Of a stretch of DNA of 44,431 bases, positions 1 to 11,197 are shown one piece after another (position 1 is the stretch's first letter; every line of letters starts with the position of its first letter). Where the stretch lies: the NCBI GenBank assembly GCA_049999805.1, contig JBNGIO010005382.1, positions 44,296 to 88,726 of the forward strand, read 5' to 3'. Source of the stretch: Folioceros fuciformis (Eukaryota; Anthocerotophyta; Anthocerotopsida; Anthocerotales). The notes below the pieces were generated by a model. It searched no databases. It worked only from the letters and a program-made list of their open reading frames with translations, and was not told the DNA's origin. A program made the position numbers and the translations under genes.

Positions 1-633
1 TTGAGGAAGTATCTGCTGCTGCTCGCCAGGAAGGAGAAGGGTGTTGATGACGTGAAGCTGCCCAAGAGGATGAGAGTTCGGGCTTTGGGCTTGGTGAATA
101 CTAGGAAAAGTCCTGGGTTGCAGGAGATGGCGGAGATGATGAAGGGGTCTGATTCCAAGGCCCGGTGGGGGAACCATCTGGGCTACCTGCTCATTCCTCT
201 TCCCATGGACGACTATGCCACTGCTCTGGACTATGCGCGGGCTGCCAAGCTAGTTGGGGACCGGAAGAAGACTTCGTTAGAAGCGCCCTTCACCTATGCC
301 AGTGGGTCTCTGCTCATCAAGGTCGCGGGGCCCGAGGCTGCTGCGAAGTTCACTTACAGGTCGTGCACACAGACTTCCCTCTCCATCTCCAATATGATGG
401 GGCCATCTGAGCTGATGATGTTCGGGGACAATCCGGTCACTGCCATTGTCCCTACAGTTACTGGCCACCCTCACGCCCTGTGTTTCCATCTGCAAAGTTA
501 CGCTGGCCAGGTGAGGCTTGTGGTGACAGTAGTGGAGTCCGTCATTCCTGACCCAGAGACCTTGTTGCAGTGTTGTGTCGAAGCGCTGCACGCGATGAAG
601 AAAGAGACCTTGACTCCTCCTTCCAACCACTAG
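1..633 (+). CDS. Wax ester synthase/diacylglycerol acyltransferase (WSD1-like), C-terminal part
   Basis: The last 210 codons of a gene that enters from the left edge; the first base in the window is not the true start. The protein matches the C-terminal domain (DUF1298 type) of plant bifunctional wax synthase/acyl-CoA:diacylglycerol acyltransferases, which make wax esters or triacylglycerol at the ER. Visible family marks are GNHLGYLLIPLP near residue 58, where the chain re-enters the acyltransferase fold, and ISNMMGP near residue 129, followed by the conserved G-x-PVTAIVPTVTG-x-P stretch. The catalytic HHxxxDG motif lies in the N-terminal half and so is outside the window. The reading frame is open throughout with no intron and ends in TAG at 631-633. 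The next gene (plastid SecY) is convergent. The family call is firm; the substrate cannot be inferred. Confidence 0.88.
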   Translation: MRKYLLLLARKEKGVDDVKLPKRMRVRALGLVNTRKSPGLQEMAEMMKGSDSKARWGNHLGYLLIPLPMDDYATALDYARAAKLVGDRKKTSLEAPFTYASGSLLIKVAGPEAAAKFTYRSCTQTSLSISNMMGPSELMMFGDNPVTAIVPTVTGHPHALCFHLQSYAGQVRLVVTVVESVIPDPETLLQCCVEALHAMKKETLTPPSNH

Positions 634-1057
634 GAGGTCTGCTTGCTCCTTCACGTTTTTCCTTTGAGAGTGAAGGGACGTATTCTATCACGACCCGGGT
701 TATCGGGCGATGAGATCATAACAAATTCAATACAGTATGACCACAATACGACAGCCCAGTGTGCCTATTTCTTGCACATGCTAAAGCTATAACGGCTTCC
801 GTAGTGCACATTCGTCGTGGCATCCCAGGGTCCATCGCCCTGCCGTAGCCTCGCCAATATAGCTCCACTTCTACATGCTTATTTCCTATGCATCCTTGTA
901 CTGGACATGTAGGTTAGAGACAGTAAGGATGCTCTGAAGAGTTTCCTTGGGTCCGCGAGGATTGAGACGTAGACTCAGGTTGCAAAGCGTGTCGTGCTGG
1001 GCGGTGCGAGCTGACAAGATACATACACATTTGCAGCTGGCGCGCGTACTCTGCAAT
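634..1057. other. Convergent 3' intergenic region between WSD1-like and SecY genes
   Basis: 424 bases between two stop codons on opposite strands, so it should hold both 3' UTRs and polyadenylation sites. No conserved coding sequence or repeat is visible; short ORFs reading into it are shadows of SecY exons. Confidence 0.6.
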
Positions 1058-3342
1058 TCATCTGTCCGCGTCGTAGAACTCTATAGCTTTGTACTTCTGA
1101 GAAATTATCTCTGCCTGCACCTTCCTCGCCGTATCGGTGGCACAGCCAACCAGGATCAGAATAGAAGTTCCTGCAAAGCCTCGGAAGGCTGTCAAGTGTG
1201 TCACGCCTTCCACGGCTGCTGGGGCTGCAGCCATGACGCCCAAAAATGCTGACCCAAGCACTGATATCCGGGCTAGTACCTGCACGGGAGGGGAGGAAGC
1301 GAGAAAGAGCCGTTACATGAGTGAGCAACTCTGCCAAAATGGAAAGGCTAAGGCTCAGACAGTGATGACGGCATCTTCCTTACGTTTGTGATGTATGTGG
1401 CAGTGGCCTTGCCAGGACGGACGGAGGGGATGGAAGCCCCTTGTCGTTTCAGCTGGTCGCTCACATCATTGGGATCCAGCTGCAGAAAAGTGTAGAAGTA
1501 GTTGAAGAAAGCGATGAGCAGCACATTCGTAGGGATGTAGAAAGGACCTGCAAATTGACAGGGTGTGTGAACCACCGAGATATGAAGCTCTGCCGCAGCG
1601 TAAGTAGAAAAGTTTGACCCGTCCCACCAGGCTGTAATGCAAGATCGACGTACCGCCAGGATATAATGCGATAGCAACGTCTTTCAGAGCTGCCACACCC
1701 GTGAATCTTGCCACAGAGCCAGGTATTGAGAGCAGCGACGTTGAGAAGATAATAGGCATAACTCCGGAGCTGTTCACCTACGCGAGCAGCCCACCAACTA
1801 CCGCTTAGCGCTCCTTCCTTTCTCTCAAACTTGATACTGACCACGTATGGGTACAAACCTTGAAGGGAAGGTAAGCTGATTTGCGGAGTCCTCCACGAAA
1901 GCTGTATCTCTGGGCATAGTTCAGAGGGATCTTTCTTTCCGCTTCCTGTCTAGTCAGAAACCAGTCTCTCATCAATTTTGCAGTACAAGAGACTACAACA
2001 CCGTCTTCAGCAAGAAAGCAAAAATGTTGCGTACCTGAACGTAGACAATGCCCAAAACGAGCAGGAAAAATGATGCTGCAATACCAGCCAGCCCAGCATA
2101 GTTGTTCTCGTCAAAGGCTTGAACAACAGTCCTTCCGATGGACGCAGGTAGGTAGGAGACAATGTTGGTGAAAATGAGGAGGGACGTCCCATTCCCAAGC
2201 TTCAGTTCCGAGATGATCTCAGCAATCCAGACGGTGGCCATTGCGCCCAGAGTCAATAAGGAGACGGAACTAAATGCCCACTGAGGGCTGAAGTCTATCA
2301 CATACGGCTTGATGTAGGATATCTGTCCAATGGCCTGCAACGGAACAAAACACATCCTTCAAAGTCTCCATGACACATCCTTTTGCACCTGGAGAAGGTC
2401 ATGCACAAGGACGACGTTACCTGAATAACGGCGAATCCAGCTGCAGCGTACTGTGTCCATTTTTTAACCTTGTTCCTCCCAGCCTCTCCTTCCTTTCTTT
2501 GAAGTTCCTGAAGTTTAGGATAAAGAGTCCCTAGCAGCTGGAACACGATCTGTGCATTGATGTATGGCACTATACCCAGAGATGAAATTCCAAGCCGTCC
2601 AATTCCACCTCCAGAGAAGGAATCCAGAGTGCCTAGCAAGCTGCTCTGATCAATGCTTCCAGCGAACGCGGCCCTATCCACCCCAAACAATGGTATGTAT
2701 GTCCCGACCCGAGACAACACTAGTAATCCCAAAAGTTGCAAGAATTTCCCAGGCAGCTGACCCTTGAAAAAGTCTCCTACTTCAATGGAACTGTCCTCAA
2801 TAGCGGCTGTGTCACAATAGAACGGATGTCAGTCATTCCCATCCTTCCAAAACAACAACAGGGACGCCATTAGTGACAAAAATGACACATCTCCACGCAC
2901 CTGCAGCGCCTTTTGTCGACGGCTTGCCTCCTACGGCTTTCATCACCATCTCCACGACAGCTTCCCATTCACTCCGAAAACGTGAAGGAGAACATTCCCC
3001 TATCTCAAGAGGATCAAATTGCCAGTTCCCATTCTCCTGTTTAATCCTGTCAAGAACATCCTTCCACCCATCACATTCATACCCGCGCCTGGACACCTAT
3101 ACGAGAATTACATGAACGCTCTGAGCAAGACTTCGGTACCTGTCTGTCCCAGACTTGAATGAAGGCAGAGATGAGGGGAACCTAAACGCGGAATCGCCCA
3201 GCGACCATGACCTTCTGCTTGTATCTGCAGCAAGTGCTGCTCTGCAGCCTTGCACTCCGACCCTCCTTCCTCCAGTCCGCGGCCCCAGCCTGACTCTCAA
3301 TCCCCACAGACCACACCCAGAGCAAGTCTGCACCAGCGCCAT
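1058..3342 (-). CDS. SCY1: Plastid SecY translocase subunit (thylakoid Sec pathway), 8 exons, 557 aa
   Basis: Encodes the central pore subunit of the chloroplast Sec translocon, which moves proteins into or across the thylakoid membrane. Exons on the minus strand are 3342-3140, 3088-2901, 2806-2421, 2334-2035, 1945-1859, 1777-1654, 1547-1384 and 1279-1058. All introns (51-106 nt) have GT..AG ends and every codon phase closes, giving 557 codons plus TGA, close to the roughly 550 residues of land-plant SCY1. Exon 1 starts MALVQTC and is rich in R, S, G and A with few acidic residues, as in a chloroplast transit peptide. The mature part shows SecY signatures: VGTYIPLFGVD, GISSLGIVPYINAQI, LGNGTSLLIF, the loop EAERKIPLNYAQRY, SGVMPIIF, FFNYFYTFLQLDP and the C-terminal GCATDTARKVQAEI. 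The closeness to plant SCY1 rather than SCY2 is from memory of the family. It is head to head with the gamma-SNAP gene. Confidence 0.95.
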
Positions 3343-3799
3343 CGCTGGCAGTCACCAAGGAGGGGAGATATCCCACACTGTCCAGAGTGTCTCTGTACCG
3401 ATGGGTTCAGGTCCAGGTTCCCATCATGACGAAGAAGAACAGAAAACAGGTTCACACACTTTTCGAGTGAAGCAGATGTAGAGCACCCGCTAAGTCATCC
3501 AGCTCACCCGGATTGCTCATGGATTGGCATTTCTTTCACTTTCGCTCGCCTTCTGACGGTGAAGTTTAAACCCTATACCGGGTCTGAAGAAGCCCGCTTT
3601 AAAACTACAACGGTAGCATTCGTCTTGGCTCCAGGAGCGGACAGCGTACAGTCCGCGCCGGACCGAGCGATTGGTAGCCATCTGCTTGCGCCTTGTGGGG
3701 GCGAAGAATGCTGTACAGCGCGGTGTAAAGGTCTGGGTTGTGGTTTGTATGCAGAAATTCTAAGAGATCGGGGTGTGAAGGGACAAAATAGTCCGAGCA
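3343..3799. promoter_or_regulatory. Bidirectional promoter region, SecY (-) / gamma-SNAP (+)
   Basis: Only 457 bases separate the two start codons of divergently transcribed genes, so both promoters and 5' leaders must lie here unless there are undetected upstream exons. No convincing TATA box was identified in either direction. The gamma-SNAP side contains a GC-rich leader. Element-level annotation is not possible by eye. Confidence 0.6.
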
Positions 3800-4693
3800 G
3801 TGGGGATGGAGGAGGGGAAGCTGGCGGATGCGGAGAAGAAGGTGAAGAAGGCCAACAAGCTGACCAGATACAGTGTGACGAGGTGGAGTGTGGACTGGCT
3901 GACAGCCACGCAGCTCTATGAGCAGGCAGCTGTGCAATTCAAGCTCGGGAAACAGTACGAGAAGGCCAAGGAGTGCTTCGAGAGGGCGTCCATGGGGCAG
4001 GAGAGGCTGCAATCGGAGTGGAATTCCGCCAAACACTTGGAGTCGGCCGGGGCCATGGCAAAGGAGCTCGGATTGTGGGTGGAGGTGGCGGATCTGTATA
4101 GGCGAGCCAGCGTGCTCTACAGCAACTGCGGGAAACCCCAGCCTGCGGCGGATGCTTTGAGACGGGGAGCTGCGGCTCTGGAAGATGGGGTTCCGGAGGA
4201 GGGCGTGAGAATGTATCTGGATTCTTGTGCTATTCTGGAGGAAGAAGGGAAGCACCAGCTTGCTTTCGATGTATACCGGGCAGCCACGGCGCTGTACTTG
4301 AAGCTGGAGAGGTATCAGGATGCGGCAGCCATGCTGCTGCGCTGGGGGCTTGCCGCTGATCAGTGCAAGGCCGTTTACTCGCAATGCAAGGCTTATCTCA
4401 GCGCCTTCCTTGTCTACCTCTACGTCCACGATGAGAAGCAGGCGGAGCAGTGTCTCAACGATTGCTCCCAGATTGACGCCTTCTTCAACAGCGAGTACAA
4501 TAGATGCGCTGAGCAGCTTCTTCAAGCCTACAGGGATGGTTCTGTGGAGGACATTAAGCGGGTAGCCAAAGGAGGCACTGTCAAGCAGTTAGACCATCTC
4601 ATTGTTAAGCTTGCCCAGGACCTTCCAACCGGGAATGTGGCGTCCCAGGCTTCGCTCGAGGATGACGGATTGGAGGATGATGAACTTCTATGA
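3800..4693 (+). CDS. Gamma-soluble NSF attachment protein (gamma-SNAP), single exon, 297 aa
   Basis: Gamma-SNAP is a TPR-like all-helical adaptor that links NSF ATPase to SNARE complexes for their disassembly after vesicle fusion. The uninterrupted frame gives 297 residues, against about 290 in flowering plants. Recognisable stretches are the N-terminal KVKKANKLTRYSVTRWSVDW, the helical repeats KLGKQYEKAKECFERAS and YRRASVLYSNCGKPQPAADAL, then KCKAY-type and LNDCSQID-type helices, and an acidic C-terminal tail (EDDGLEDDELL), which in SNAPs contacts and stimulates NSF. ATG at 3800 gives MGMEEGK; the second ATG at 3806 (MEEGKL) is an equally good start. No intron is present, unlike most neighbours. 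It is divergent from SecY. Confidence 0.93.
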   Translation: MGMEEGKLADAEKKVKKANKLTRYSVTRWSVDWLTATQLYEQAAVQFKLGKQYEKAKECFERASMGQERLQSEWNSAKHLESAGAMAKELGLWVEVADLYRRASVLYSNCGKPQPAADALRRGAAALEDGVPEEGVRMYLDSCAILEEEGKHQLAFDVYRAATALYLKLERYQDAAAMLLRWGLAADQCKAVYSQCKAYLSAFLVYLYVHDEKQAEQCLNDCSQIDAFFNSEYNRCAEQLLQAYRDGSVEDIKRVAKGGTVKQLDHLIVKLAQDLPTGNVASQASLEDDGLEDDELL

Positions 4694-5810
4694 GCCAAGT
4701 TGGTTGTGTAGCTGCAGCTTCCTCTCAGCATTGCAAAAAGATGCTCTTGTGCAGAGAAGATGCGTTACTTCCACTTCCTTGTACCGAAGTCGCGCATCTT
4801 TTTTTTCTTTTTCTTTTGTTCTCTGCAGGTGTTTCTACCGTCACTAGCCTTCAACAGCCACCTGCATCCTCTCTTGTTTTCACTCAGCTTGCCTCTGCTG
4901 GTGATGGCTAGCTTTATGTACATGTCTTCCATGTTGTACATCTGTACTGATCCGGTACTGCTTCTAGGGCCTATGTAGCGAATGAAATCAAGCAGCTGTG
5001 TGGCACAAACACCAGCAGGGCCATCTGTTTCGGGCGCCAATATAGTTTCGGTCCTTAAACAGCTTGCCTCTCCTTGGTTCTTAATGAGGATGCCATTAGC
5101 TACCTGCACGTCTGTACTGTTCCTGGAGTGGAATCGTAGAGTTAGGTCAAGTCCCACAACCAACCGGTCTGGCCGTCTCCAGAAACCACCAAGGCATGGC
5201 CTGCCGGTTACGTCTGCTTGTCTTCTTTTGACGATGTCCTGTGAACTCGAGTGTCGCAGGAAAGGGCTTTGCGTGACAGAGGAAACGGATTCGACACCAA
5301 GCGACACGACGACCGCTCGGAGCCCGGATCCTTGACTGAGTATGTCAGGAACCCACCTGGCAGAACACGAATTCCCAGCCTCTCCTGTCTTTCAGTCGGT
5401 GCCAGCTTCTGTTCTTGAGCCGACAGGGTGATTCAGAATGTTTGGCGCTCCTCCATGTATGTGCGTCATGACGGGCAGGAGCGAGAAGGCTTAAATCTCG
5501 GACACTTGAATGTGAGGGCTTCAAAATTCGGTGCTTGGGGTGGCGGGAGAATCGCCGGCAGTGGGCGCTATCATGTGGACGTCCAGCGCCTGCATTGAGT
5601 GGATAGACGCCATTGACAGGAAATGGTGCAATGGTCCACCAGGAGCAGGAAGATGCTTCTTCAACTCAAACAGCTATGGCTAAGGTGGCCAGACGGGAAA
5701 GAGGATGCGGCCGCAATGTAGGGGTGCGGAAGCAGCGGAGAGGAGGGTTGTCAAGACAAGCCTCCGATTCCTGAAGCCGTAGATGTTGCCAGACAGCCCA
5801 GCGTTCAGGT
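4694..5810. other. Intergenic region, gamma-SNAP 3' UTR and DUF641 gene promoter
   Basis: About 1.1 kb without a supportable gene. It starts with the 3' UTR of gamma-SNAP and includes a pyrimidine-rich tract near 4798-4825. A minus-strand frame of 180 codons (4765-5307) has no recognisable motif and was not accepted. A short plus-strand frame starting with ATG at 5631 lies just upstream of the next gene and may be an upstream ORF or an unrecognised first exon. Confidence 0.5.
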
Positions 5811-7738
5811 ATGGACGGTAAATGTGCGCTGCACAAGCGATCACAGAGCCTGGGGAAGAGGGAAGAAGTTGCTGCTGATCATGGCGGCGTCCGGACAAGC
5901 CCCCATATGCACCCAACATCACAGCCACCATCCCAGCCACCCTCTCCACCAGCTTCGCGATGCGCCGAGAGAGATCCAAAAGCTACCTCTACAGGTTCTC
6001 ACACGGGCCACACGTGCCGCCAGCAACCGACGCCAGTGCCGCCTGAGATTGCCGAGCATGTCCCTGTTTTCGCCGCATGCCCTCACCGGAACACATCCAT
6101 GCAGCCGATTCAGGTGTTCGGTTGTGCTCCTGTGGGCTCTGGCTTCAAATACATGCTGGGTAATGGAAGGCCTGAGAAAACGTATGGCCAGCTTGCGGAA
6201 GAAGCCAGGGTGACGAGGGAGAGGCTGCGGATCATGCACAATCGTGCCAAGGGAATCCCCAGTCGGACTCAAAAGCGGGCCAAGGTATGTATGCATGCAG
6301 TATGTGTGTGATTTGCTACTGCGCGAAGCGCAAAGCGTGTTGTTGCTTCGCAGTGTCAGTAGGGTTAAGGACGTGTGGGGTTGGGTGACATTGAATGCCG
6401 CAGTTACTGAGAGCATGCAATGTCACCGAAGATAATTCTCTAGAAAGTTTGAAGACGATACTAAGCGGCCCTCATTCTGATCTGGCCAAACAAGCAGAGA
6501 TTATGGCTATGTTCTCAGCCAAGCTTCATTACTATGAAATAGCACTAGACGATGCTCTGAGAAAACTCTCCAACTTCAAACAGCATGACGACGGGCGACA
6601 ACAGGCACTCGAACACTGTGAAGCTCGGCTTAAAGACCTTCAGGACGAGATTCAGAGAAACAACGAGCAGCAGAGACATGTTTCATGTTTGCTGTCCAAC
6701 TGTCTCAAGAGCCATGAATGTGAAAACGAGTTGGAGGACAAGAACCGGGAAATCAAGAGCCTGCAAGACTCTCTTTTCCGGTCATCCATAGAGAAGGACA
6801 AGATAAAGTCCCAGAAAGATCGTGTTGATAAAGTTCTGGAGCAAATGGCTTCTGAGAGCAAACAGGGAGCCTTCATACACCTTGGGGCCATTCCTCCTCT
6901 CTTTGAGTCTGCAGTTGCAAGGGTCAACGCCACGACAGAGATGTTCACCAAGCTGTTCATGATGGCAATGAAGAAGGCGAAGAGGAACTTGGTGACTGAC
7001 GCTCATAATCTCTTACCGGGTGTGTACGTTTCCAAAGCAATGCACATTGCTTACGTCTTCCAGGCCTACATCAGCAACCAGATGTTCGTGGGGTTCGAAG
7101 ATGCAAACTTCTGCCTAGATGATGCGGGACTGGAAGACGATAGGAAACGGCGAGGCGACTGCTTCATGCACTTCAGTAACATGGTCCTGCCACTGGACCC
7201 CAAGGAAGAGGACCCCTTCTCCAAAGGCAAACAGGTTGCGTTCCAGAAGTTTTGTTGCAGCAAGTTCATGGCTGTTGTTCCTCCATGGCTGGAGAGGACT
7301 TTGTTCAAAGACTTGCGAAGCCGTGAAAGGATAGACAAAGGGGAGGAGCCCGAGAATGAACTGTACGAAAAACTGAAGGACATGGCAGCATCCATTTGGC
7401 TGCTCCACCGCCTTGCAACGTCCTTCAAGCCAAGTGGGGCTATTTTCAGGGTCAGGAGGGGAGCCGATGTAAATCCTAACCTCATGGATGTAGTTGTGCC
7501 CAAGGAGGAAGACGTCAACTTTTTTGACAAAGTCGGTTTTATGATCATGCCCGGCTTCGAGGCCAAGGGTACGACAATCAGATCTAGGGTATACTTGGAT
7601 GGCCCCAAGCAAACTCTTGAGCAACTACAGCAGCTGGCTTCGGCAGCTGGTGGAGTCACAGGACCAGCAGCTCCCCAGCCCGCTTCTGCCCCTGTCCCTT
7701 CAGCAAGGAGGGCTGGAAATCTGAGGAAAAGAGCTTAG
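5811..7738 (+). CDS. DUF641 family protein (GIL1/IRK-interacting-protein-like), 2 exons, about 602 aa
   Basis: A plant-specific family whose characterised members include GIL1 (gravitropism in the light) and the IRK-interacting protein; the molecular activity is not well defined. Exon 1 is 5811-6284 (start uncertain) and exon 2 is 6404-7738, joined in phase 0 across a 119-nt intron. Exon 1 is a low-complexity proline/serine/histidine segment ending in a basic QKRAK stretch. Exon 2 begins with a DUF641-like helical part (SAKLHYYEIALDDALRKL), then a heptad-rich coiled coil (CEARLKDLQDEIQ through NELEDKNREIKSLQDSL). It continues into the family-typical C-terminal half: VFQAYISNQMFVGFED, a HFSNMV segment, KFCCSKFMAVVPPWLE, WLLHRLATSF and VGFMIMPGF with SRVYLDG. 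The N-terminal DUF641 part is more divergent than the C-terminal half. Exon 1 is the weak point: an upstream exon could replace its first codons. Confidence 0.82.
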
Positions 7739-8737
7739 CCTCATGTTCTTCCAGCCAGCAAGATGGATGTGGATAACAAGCAAAGCTTCCTTCGCCCACA
7801 GGAGGAGAGGAAGTCTATTCTAGTCCACTCGGATGGAGTTCTTTGTACGATGGTACAAGACAAATTGTACCATAGCGAGCATACACTACTCCACAGAGTA
7901 CCAACCACACCCACTCCCTCCTCCTCTAGGCGGACACATAGCTTCCTTAGCTACTGGAATTTTGTGCAGTTGGTGGGTGGTAAATTAGCATACATGTCTC
8001 ATTGATTGCTCGCAAGAGTGTTTTTTTTAATTAAATAAAGGTATCTATGTTAGCTAATGCAATTTTAAAGTAAAAAATACTAATATTTAATGTGGACTAT
8101 AAAATAGAATACTGCTAAGTCACATTAACAAACATCCAGAAAGACGAAGAGAAGGGAGAGAGAAGGAGAGATCCAATTCGTGTGCCCTAACGAATAACAA
8201 AGTACAGTACAGCATGCTGATGAGCTGAAGTGGCCACTACATAAACGGCCTGATTTTGTCAGAGGAGCAGAATATGTACGGCATGTCCCGCTGCCAATTT
8301 ATGTATGTATGATGCAGCTGGAAATGTCTGGACATGGATGCTCCTCTGCATGAGACGCACGTTAGAGTCGAGCGATTCTTCGAATCCGCCAGATGCGGCA
8401 CCAAAGCGAGCGCAGACACTCCAAGCACCGTGCTCGGCTGTGGCTCTGAGGCAGCGCGCTCTGCGTGTGCTGTGCTGCGCGATGGCTGCATTGCTGGGGG
8501 AAGTAAGCGCACGGTGACAGAGGGGTGGAATTTCTCAGCGTTCTCTCGCTGGCCGCAACCAGGGGCTTTGCATCTCCCCGCTGCTGCTTTCCACCGAGTT
8601 GTTGTTTCGAGTATCGAGGATTTGGCGCTCCGGCGTAAAGCAGGAGGGGGAGGGGCGAATTCGGATGTGCGTGCCCTGATTCGGTGCGGTCGGGGATAGC
8701 TGCACTCCTTTGGAAGCATTTGTGGCGGAGGGCAGCA
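7739..8737. other. Intergenic region between DUF641 and CREST-like genes
   Basis: About 1 kb. The first 400 bases turn AT-rich and contain an AATAAA at 8034-8039, a plausible polyadenylation signal for the DUF641 gene. The second half is GC-rich and probably holds the promoter and leader of the following gene. Overlapping frames on both strands here have no recognisable motifs. Confidence 0.5.
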
Positions 8738-10014
8738 ATGCCCCGTCCGCAGAATTCTGCGTGTAAGGAGAAGTTTGCGAAGGAGCTGCGTGGAGTGAGG
8801 TTGGTGCACAACAGGATAGCTCACGAGGATTGCAGCCACGCTGCGGACGGCAGTTTCCTCGCCGGCTTGGAGAACCCCACTTTCCGTTTCAGGTATGCAG
8901 GGAGACTTGTGAGGTTGAGGGTGTGGGAAATTGGATGGCCTCTCATGCGCCTCTTCTGCGTCTTCACTGCAGAGTGGTGCCGTCTCAGGAGATCTCCTTT
9001 GACAAGTCTGTCCAGCATCCTCTCAAGGCGTTATGGGACCAGCTGCCCGCGTGGTTCAAGCCGATCCATTACGCCTGCGATGGTGCGTGACCGGGTCCCT
9101 GTATCGCATCGCGGTCTTGGTGTCCGTGCGGCTGGTCAGTTGTCTGATTAGTAGCCCGTCTGCTGCATCTTCAGGTGATCGAAATTTGCAGGAAAGGGTT
9201 GCCAATGTTATAACCTCCATTCCCTTCGTTATTCTTGGCCTTCAGATTCCAAGGTCAGCACTGAAATCTTAGTTTTTGCTACCCCAAGCTCTGGCTAGTT
9301 GTTTTCAAGGGGAGACGTGTTTTCATCCGCTCCGCCGCTCTTGGTTTTGGCAGAAAGCACGTGTCGTCCAAATTGTATGGAGCGTCTCTTTGTGGAGTAG
9401 GTATTGCTTCTACATTGTACCATGTATCCAGTGGGGAGGCAAGGAAGGTGTTCAGATATGGGGACTATGCCATGATCGCGGCTTCGACACTGGTAAGCTT
9501 CAGCACTAAGCTTGAGACCACCGGTGATGCGTCCTTCTCTTTGCCTGGATGGTGAGATAGCATGCCTGCCATGTTGAGCAACCTGTCGTGGCATGTTTGC
9601 CAGTGCTTGTCTGGGGCTGTGAGGCAGAAGAACTCCATTACATTGATGGTGGCATCAGTGGCCTTACTGCCCTTCTCCCCTTTCGTTGTCAGCGTGGTGC
9701 ACACGAGCTTGATGGAGGTACTTGCATTTGGTGCTGCACGATGGCAAGTTTTACATGTCTGTGGGTACAATGTTTGAACTGAGAGTTGGTGTTTTAAAGA
9801 ATCGAACTGTCCGTGTGAGCAGGCGACTTTTGCCCAGAGGGCCAAGACTGAGGCTGCGCTGAGAAAATCATACGGCATCCACACATTGTCCTCTGTCATC
9901 GGTGGTGCCCTGTTTATAGCAGACGACTGCTTCCCCAACACCCCTTACATTCACGCAGCGTGGCACCTTGCTGCTGCTCTGGGGGTTGCGACATCGGCAG
10001 CTCTGGTAGGGTAG
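8738..10014 (+). CDS. Multi-pass membrane protein resembling the CREST/alkaline-ceramidase superfamily, 6 exons, 262 aa
   Basis: Exons are 8738-8892, 8973-9082, 9175-9253, 9354-9492, 9604-9717 and 9823-10014. All introns are GT..AG and all phases close, ending in TAG. The protein has a soluble N-terminal part of about 95 residues and then about six hydrophobic segments. The spacing of S134, LYH (H138) and D152, followed near the C-terminus by H243-A-A-W-H247, resembles the Ser/His/Asp and H-x3-H metal-site pattern of the CREST superfamily (alkaline ceramidases, PER1, adiponectin receptors), which are membrane-embedded hydrolases. I recall similar plant proteins of unknown function, but the assignment to CREST rests on the motif pattern alone. 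A Zn-dependent amidase or lipid hydrolase is an inference. The start ATG at 8738 is preferred because the longer frame upstream opens only with GTG. The gene converges with the rhodanese gene. Confidence 0.72.
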
Positions 10015-10380
10015 CCAATATGCAGGATATTAAACAGGAATTCCTATTGGTTGGGACTCTCAGATATGTCCAAACCCATTGCTACTGTCAGATATGTCCT
10101 ATTGGTGCGTGTGCCTCCTCCACAAAAGAATCCTGGACTCTTCACTATGAGACGAATGTGCAGTACGCCAAGCCATGAGGCAGAAAGGTGTAAAACATTA
10201 TGGCAGATATCTTACCGCCCAAAATAGGTATTGAAAATATCAAGTCACAAGAATGGGCACACTGTCATAGCAACAGTGAGCAAAGCAACGGGGCGTCCGC
10301 CCTCCGTAACTGCAACGAGGCATTGAAGCTACGCAAATGCCACGCCGCATACAAACTCCGTGTGTAGGAAAAGTCTAGGG
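10015..10380. other. Convergent 3' intergenic region
   Basis: 366 bases between the stop codons of the CREST-like (+) and rhodanese (-) genes; should contain both 3' UTRs. A short imperfect duplication around 10061-10105 repeats the words AGATATGTCC and CTATTGG. Nothing else seen. Confidence 0.5.
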
Positions 10381-11197
10381 TCATTTGCACTTGCACGGGT
10401 TGTCCTTGCAGTTGCACACTTTCTGGCCGCTCGCAGCCCAGCCGTTGAAACCGTGTTCCAAGACGAGCACTTTAGGAAGGTGCGAAGCAGTTCCAGCTGC
10501 TTGAGCTCTGTTGATGTGGTCAGCAAAGGACCTAGCACAGGTCGGGCCTCGCACCTAGCGAGCAACGTGTGCCAGAATCATCAGGTTGTGAGTAGGATGA
10601 AAGCTGTCAGAGAAGAAGCATAAAACATTAGGACTGCCATACCCGGCTCTGGGCACAATGGAATATCACGGCATCCTTTCCCTGCACATCATGCAGCAAC
10701 TCTACAACGCGTGCCTCGAAGTTCTCACTGGCATAGTGCAACGAGCCAGCAATATGGCCCCCTGACTTGCGTTCCTCATCCCTGCCAAGCCATGATGTGT
10801 CAGGACATGATGCAAAAAGAGCGAGCACTCATGTGACATGATTCCCAGGCCCGTCACACATCTGTGTGACAATATGCGCAAATGAAGCACAATTCGCAGG
10901 CAACTACATCCTCAACGGCCAGCGTTGTGCAGTGCGGTGGTTCCATCCAGTGTAGAGAAAAGCTGTGAAAGGGGGTTCCAATCGCAAACCACGAACACAC
11001 GCTACAGCAACAGGGCAGGAGCAATTGCGCTTGAACATGGGGACAACGGCAAAACATTCCCGCAGCGCTTGCAACCGTCATCCGACAATCCCGGAACTCG
11101 GCAGCGTCAAGCCTCACCTCACGTCCACAATGGCGATCTTGTCTCCCTTGGTCTTGGCGAGATCGGCCGCTGTGACGTACTCGACCTTGGAAGCCAT
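10381..11197 (-). CDS. CDC25-like rhodanese phosphatase / arsenate reductase, 3 exons, 130 aa
   Basis: Matches the small plant CDC25/ACR2 protein, a single rhodanese domain that in plants works mainly as an arsenate reductase and has tyrosine phosphatase activity in vitro. Exons on the minus strand are 11197-11118, 10781-10643 and 10554-10381; phases close to give 130 codons plus TGA. Residues show the rhodanese entry [22 protein letters not shown] and the catalytic loop HCAQSRVRGP, in which C69 and R75 form the CX5R signature. The C-terminus ([11 protein letters not shown]) is the cysteine-rich tail that binds zinc in the plant enzyme. Length fits the roughly 130-residue plant proteins. It lies in the same direction as, and downstream of, the MGCSTS gene (359 bases apart), and nothing indicates co-regulation. 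Physiological substrate in this organism is inferred from family only. Confidence 0.93.

Noticed and set aside
4765-5307. 180-codon open frame on the minus strand behind gamma-SNAP
   Set aside because: No recognisable motif, ends in a poly-lysine run from a T-rich tract, and overlaps the expected 3' UTR; chance frame.
5824-6213. Alternative frame over DUF641 exon 1
   Set aside because: Does not connect to exon 2 in phase, whereas the accepted frame does.
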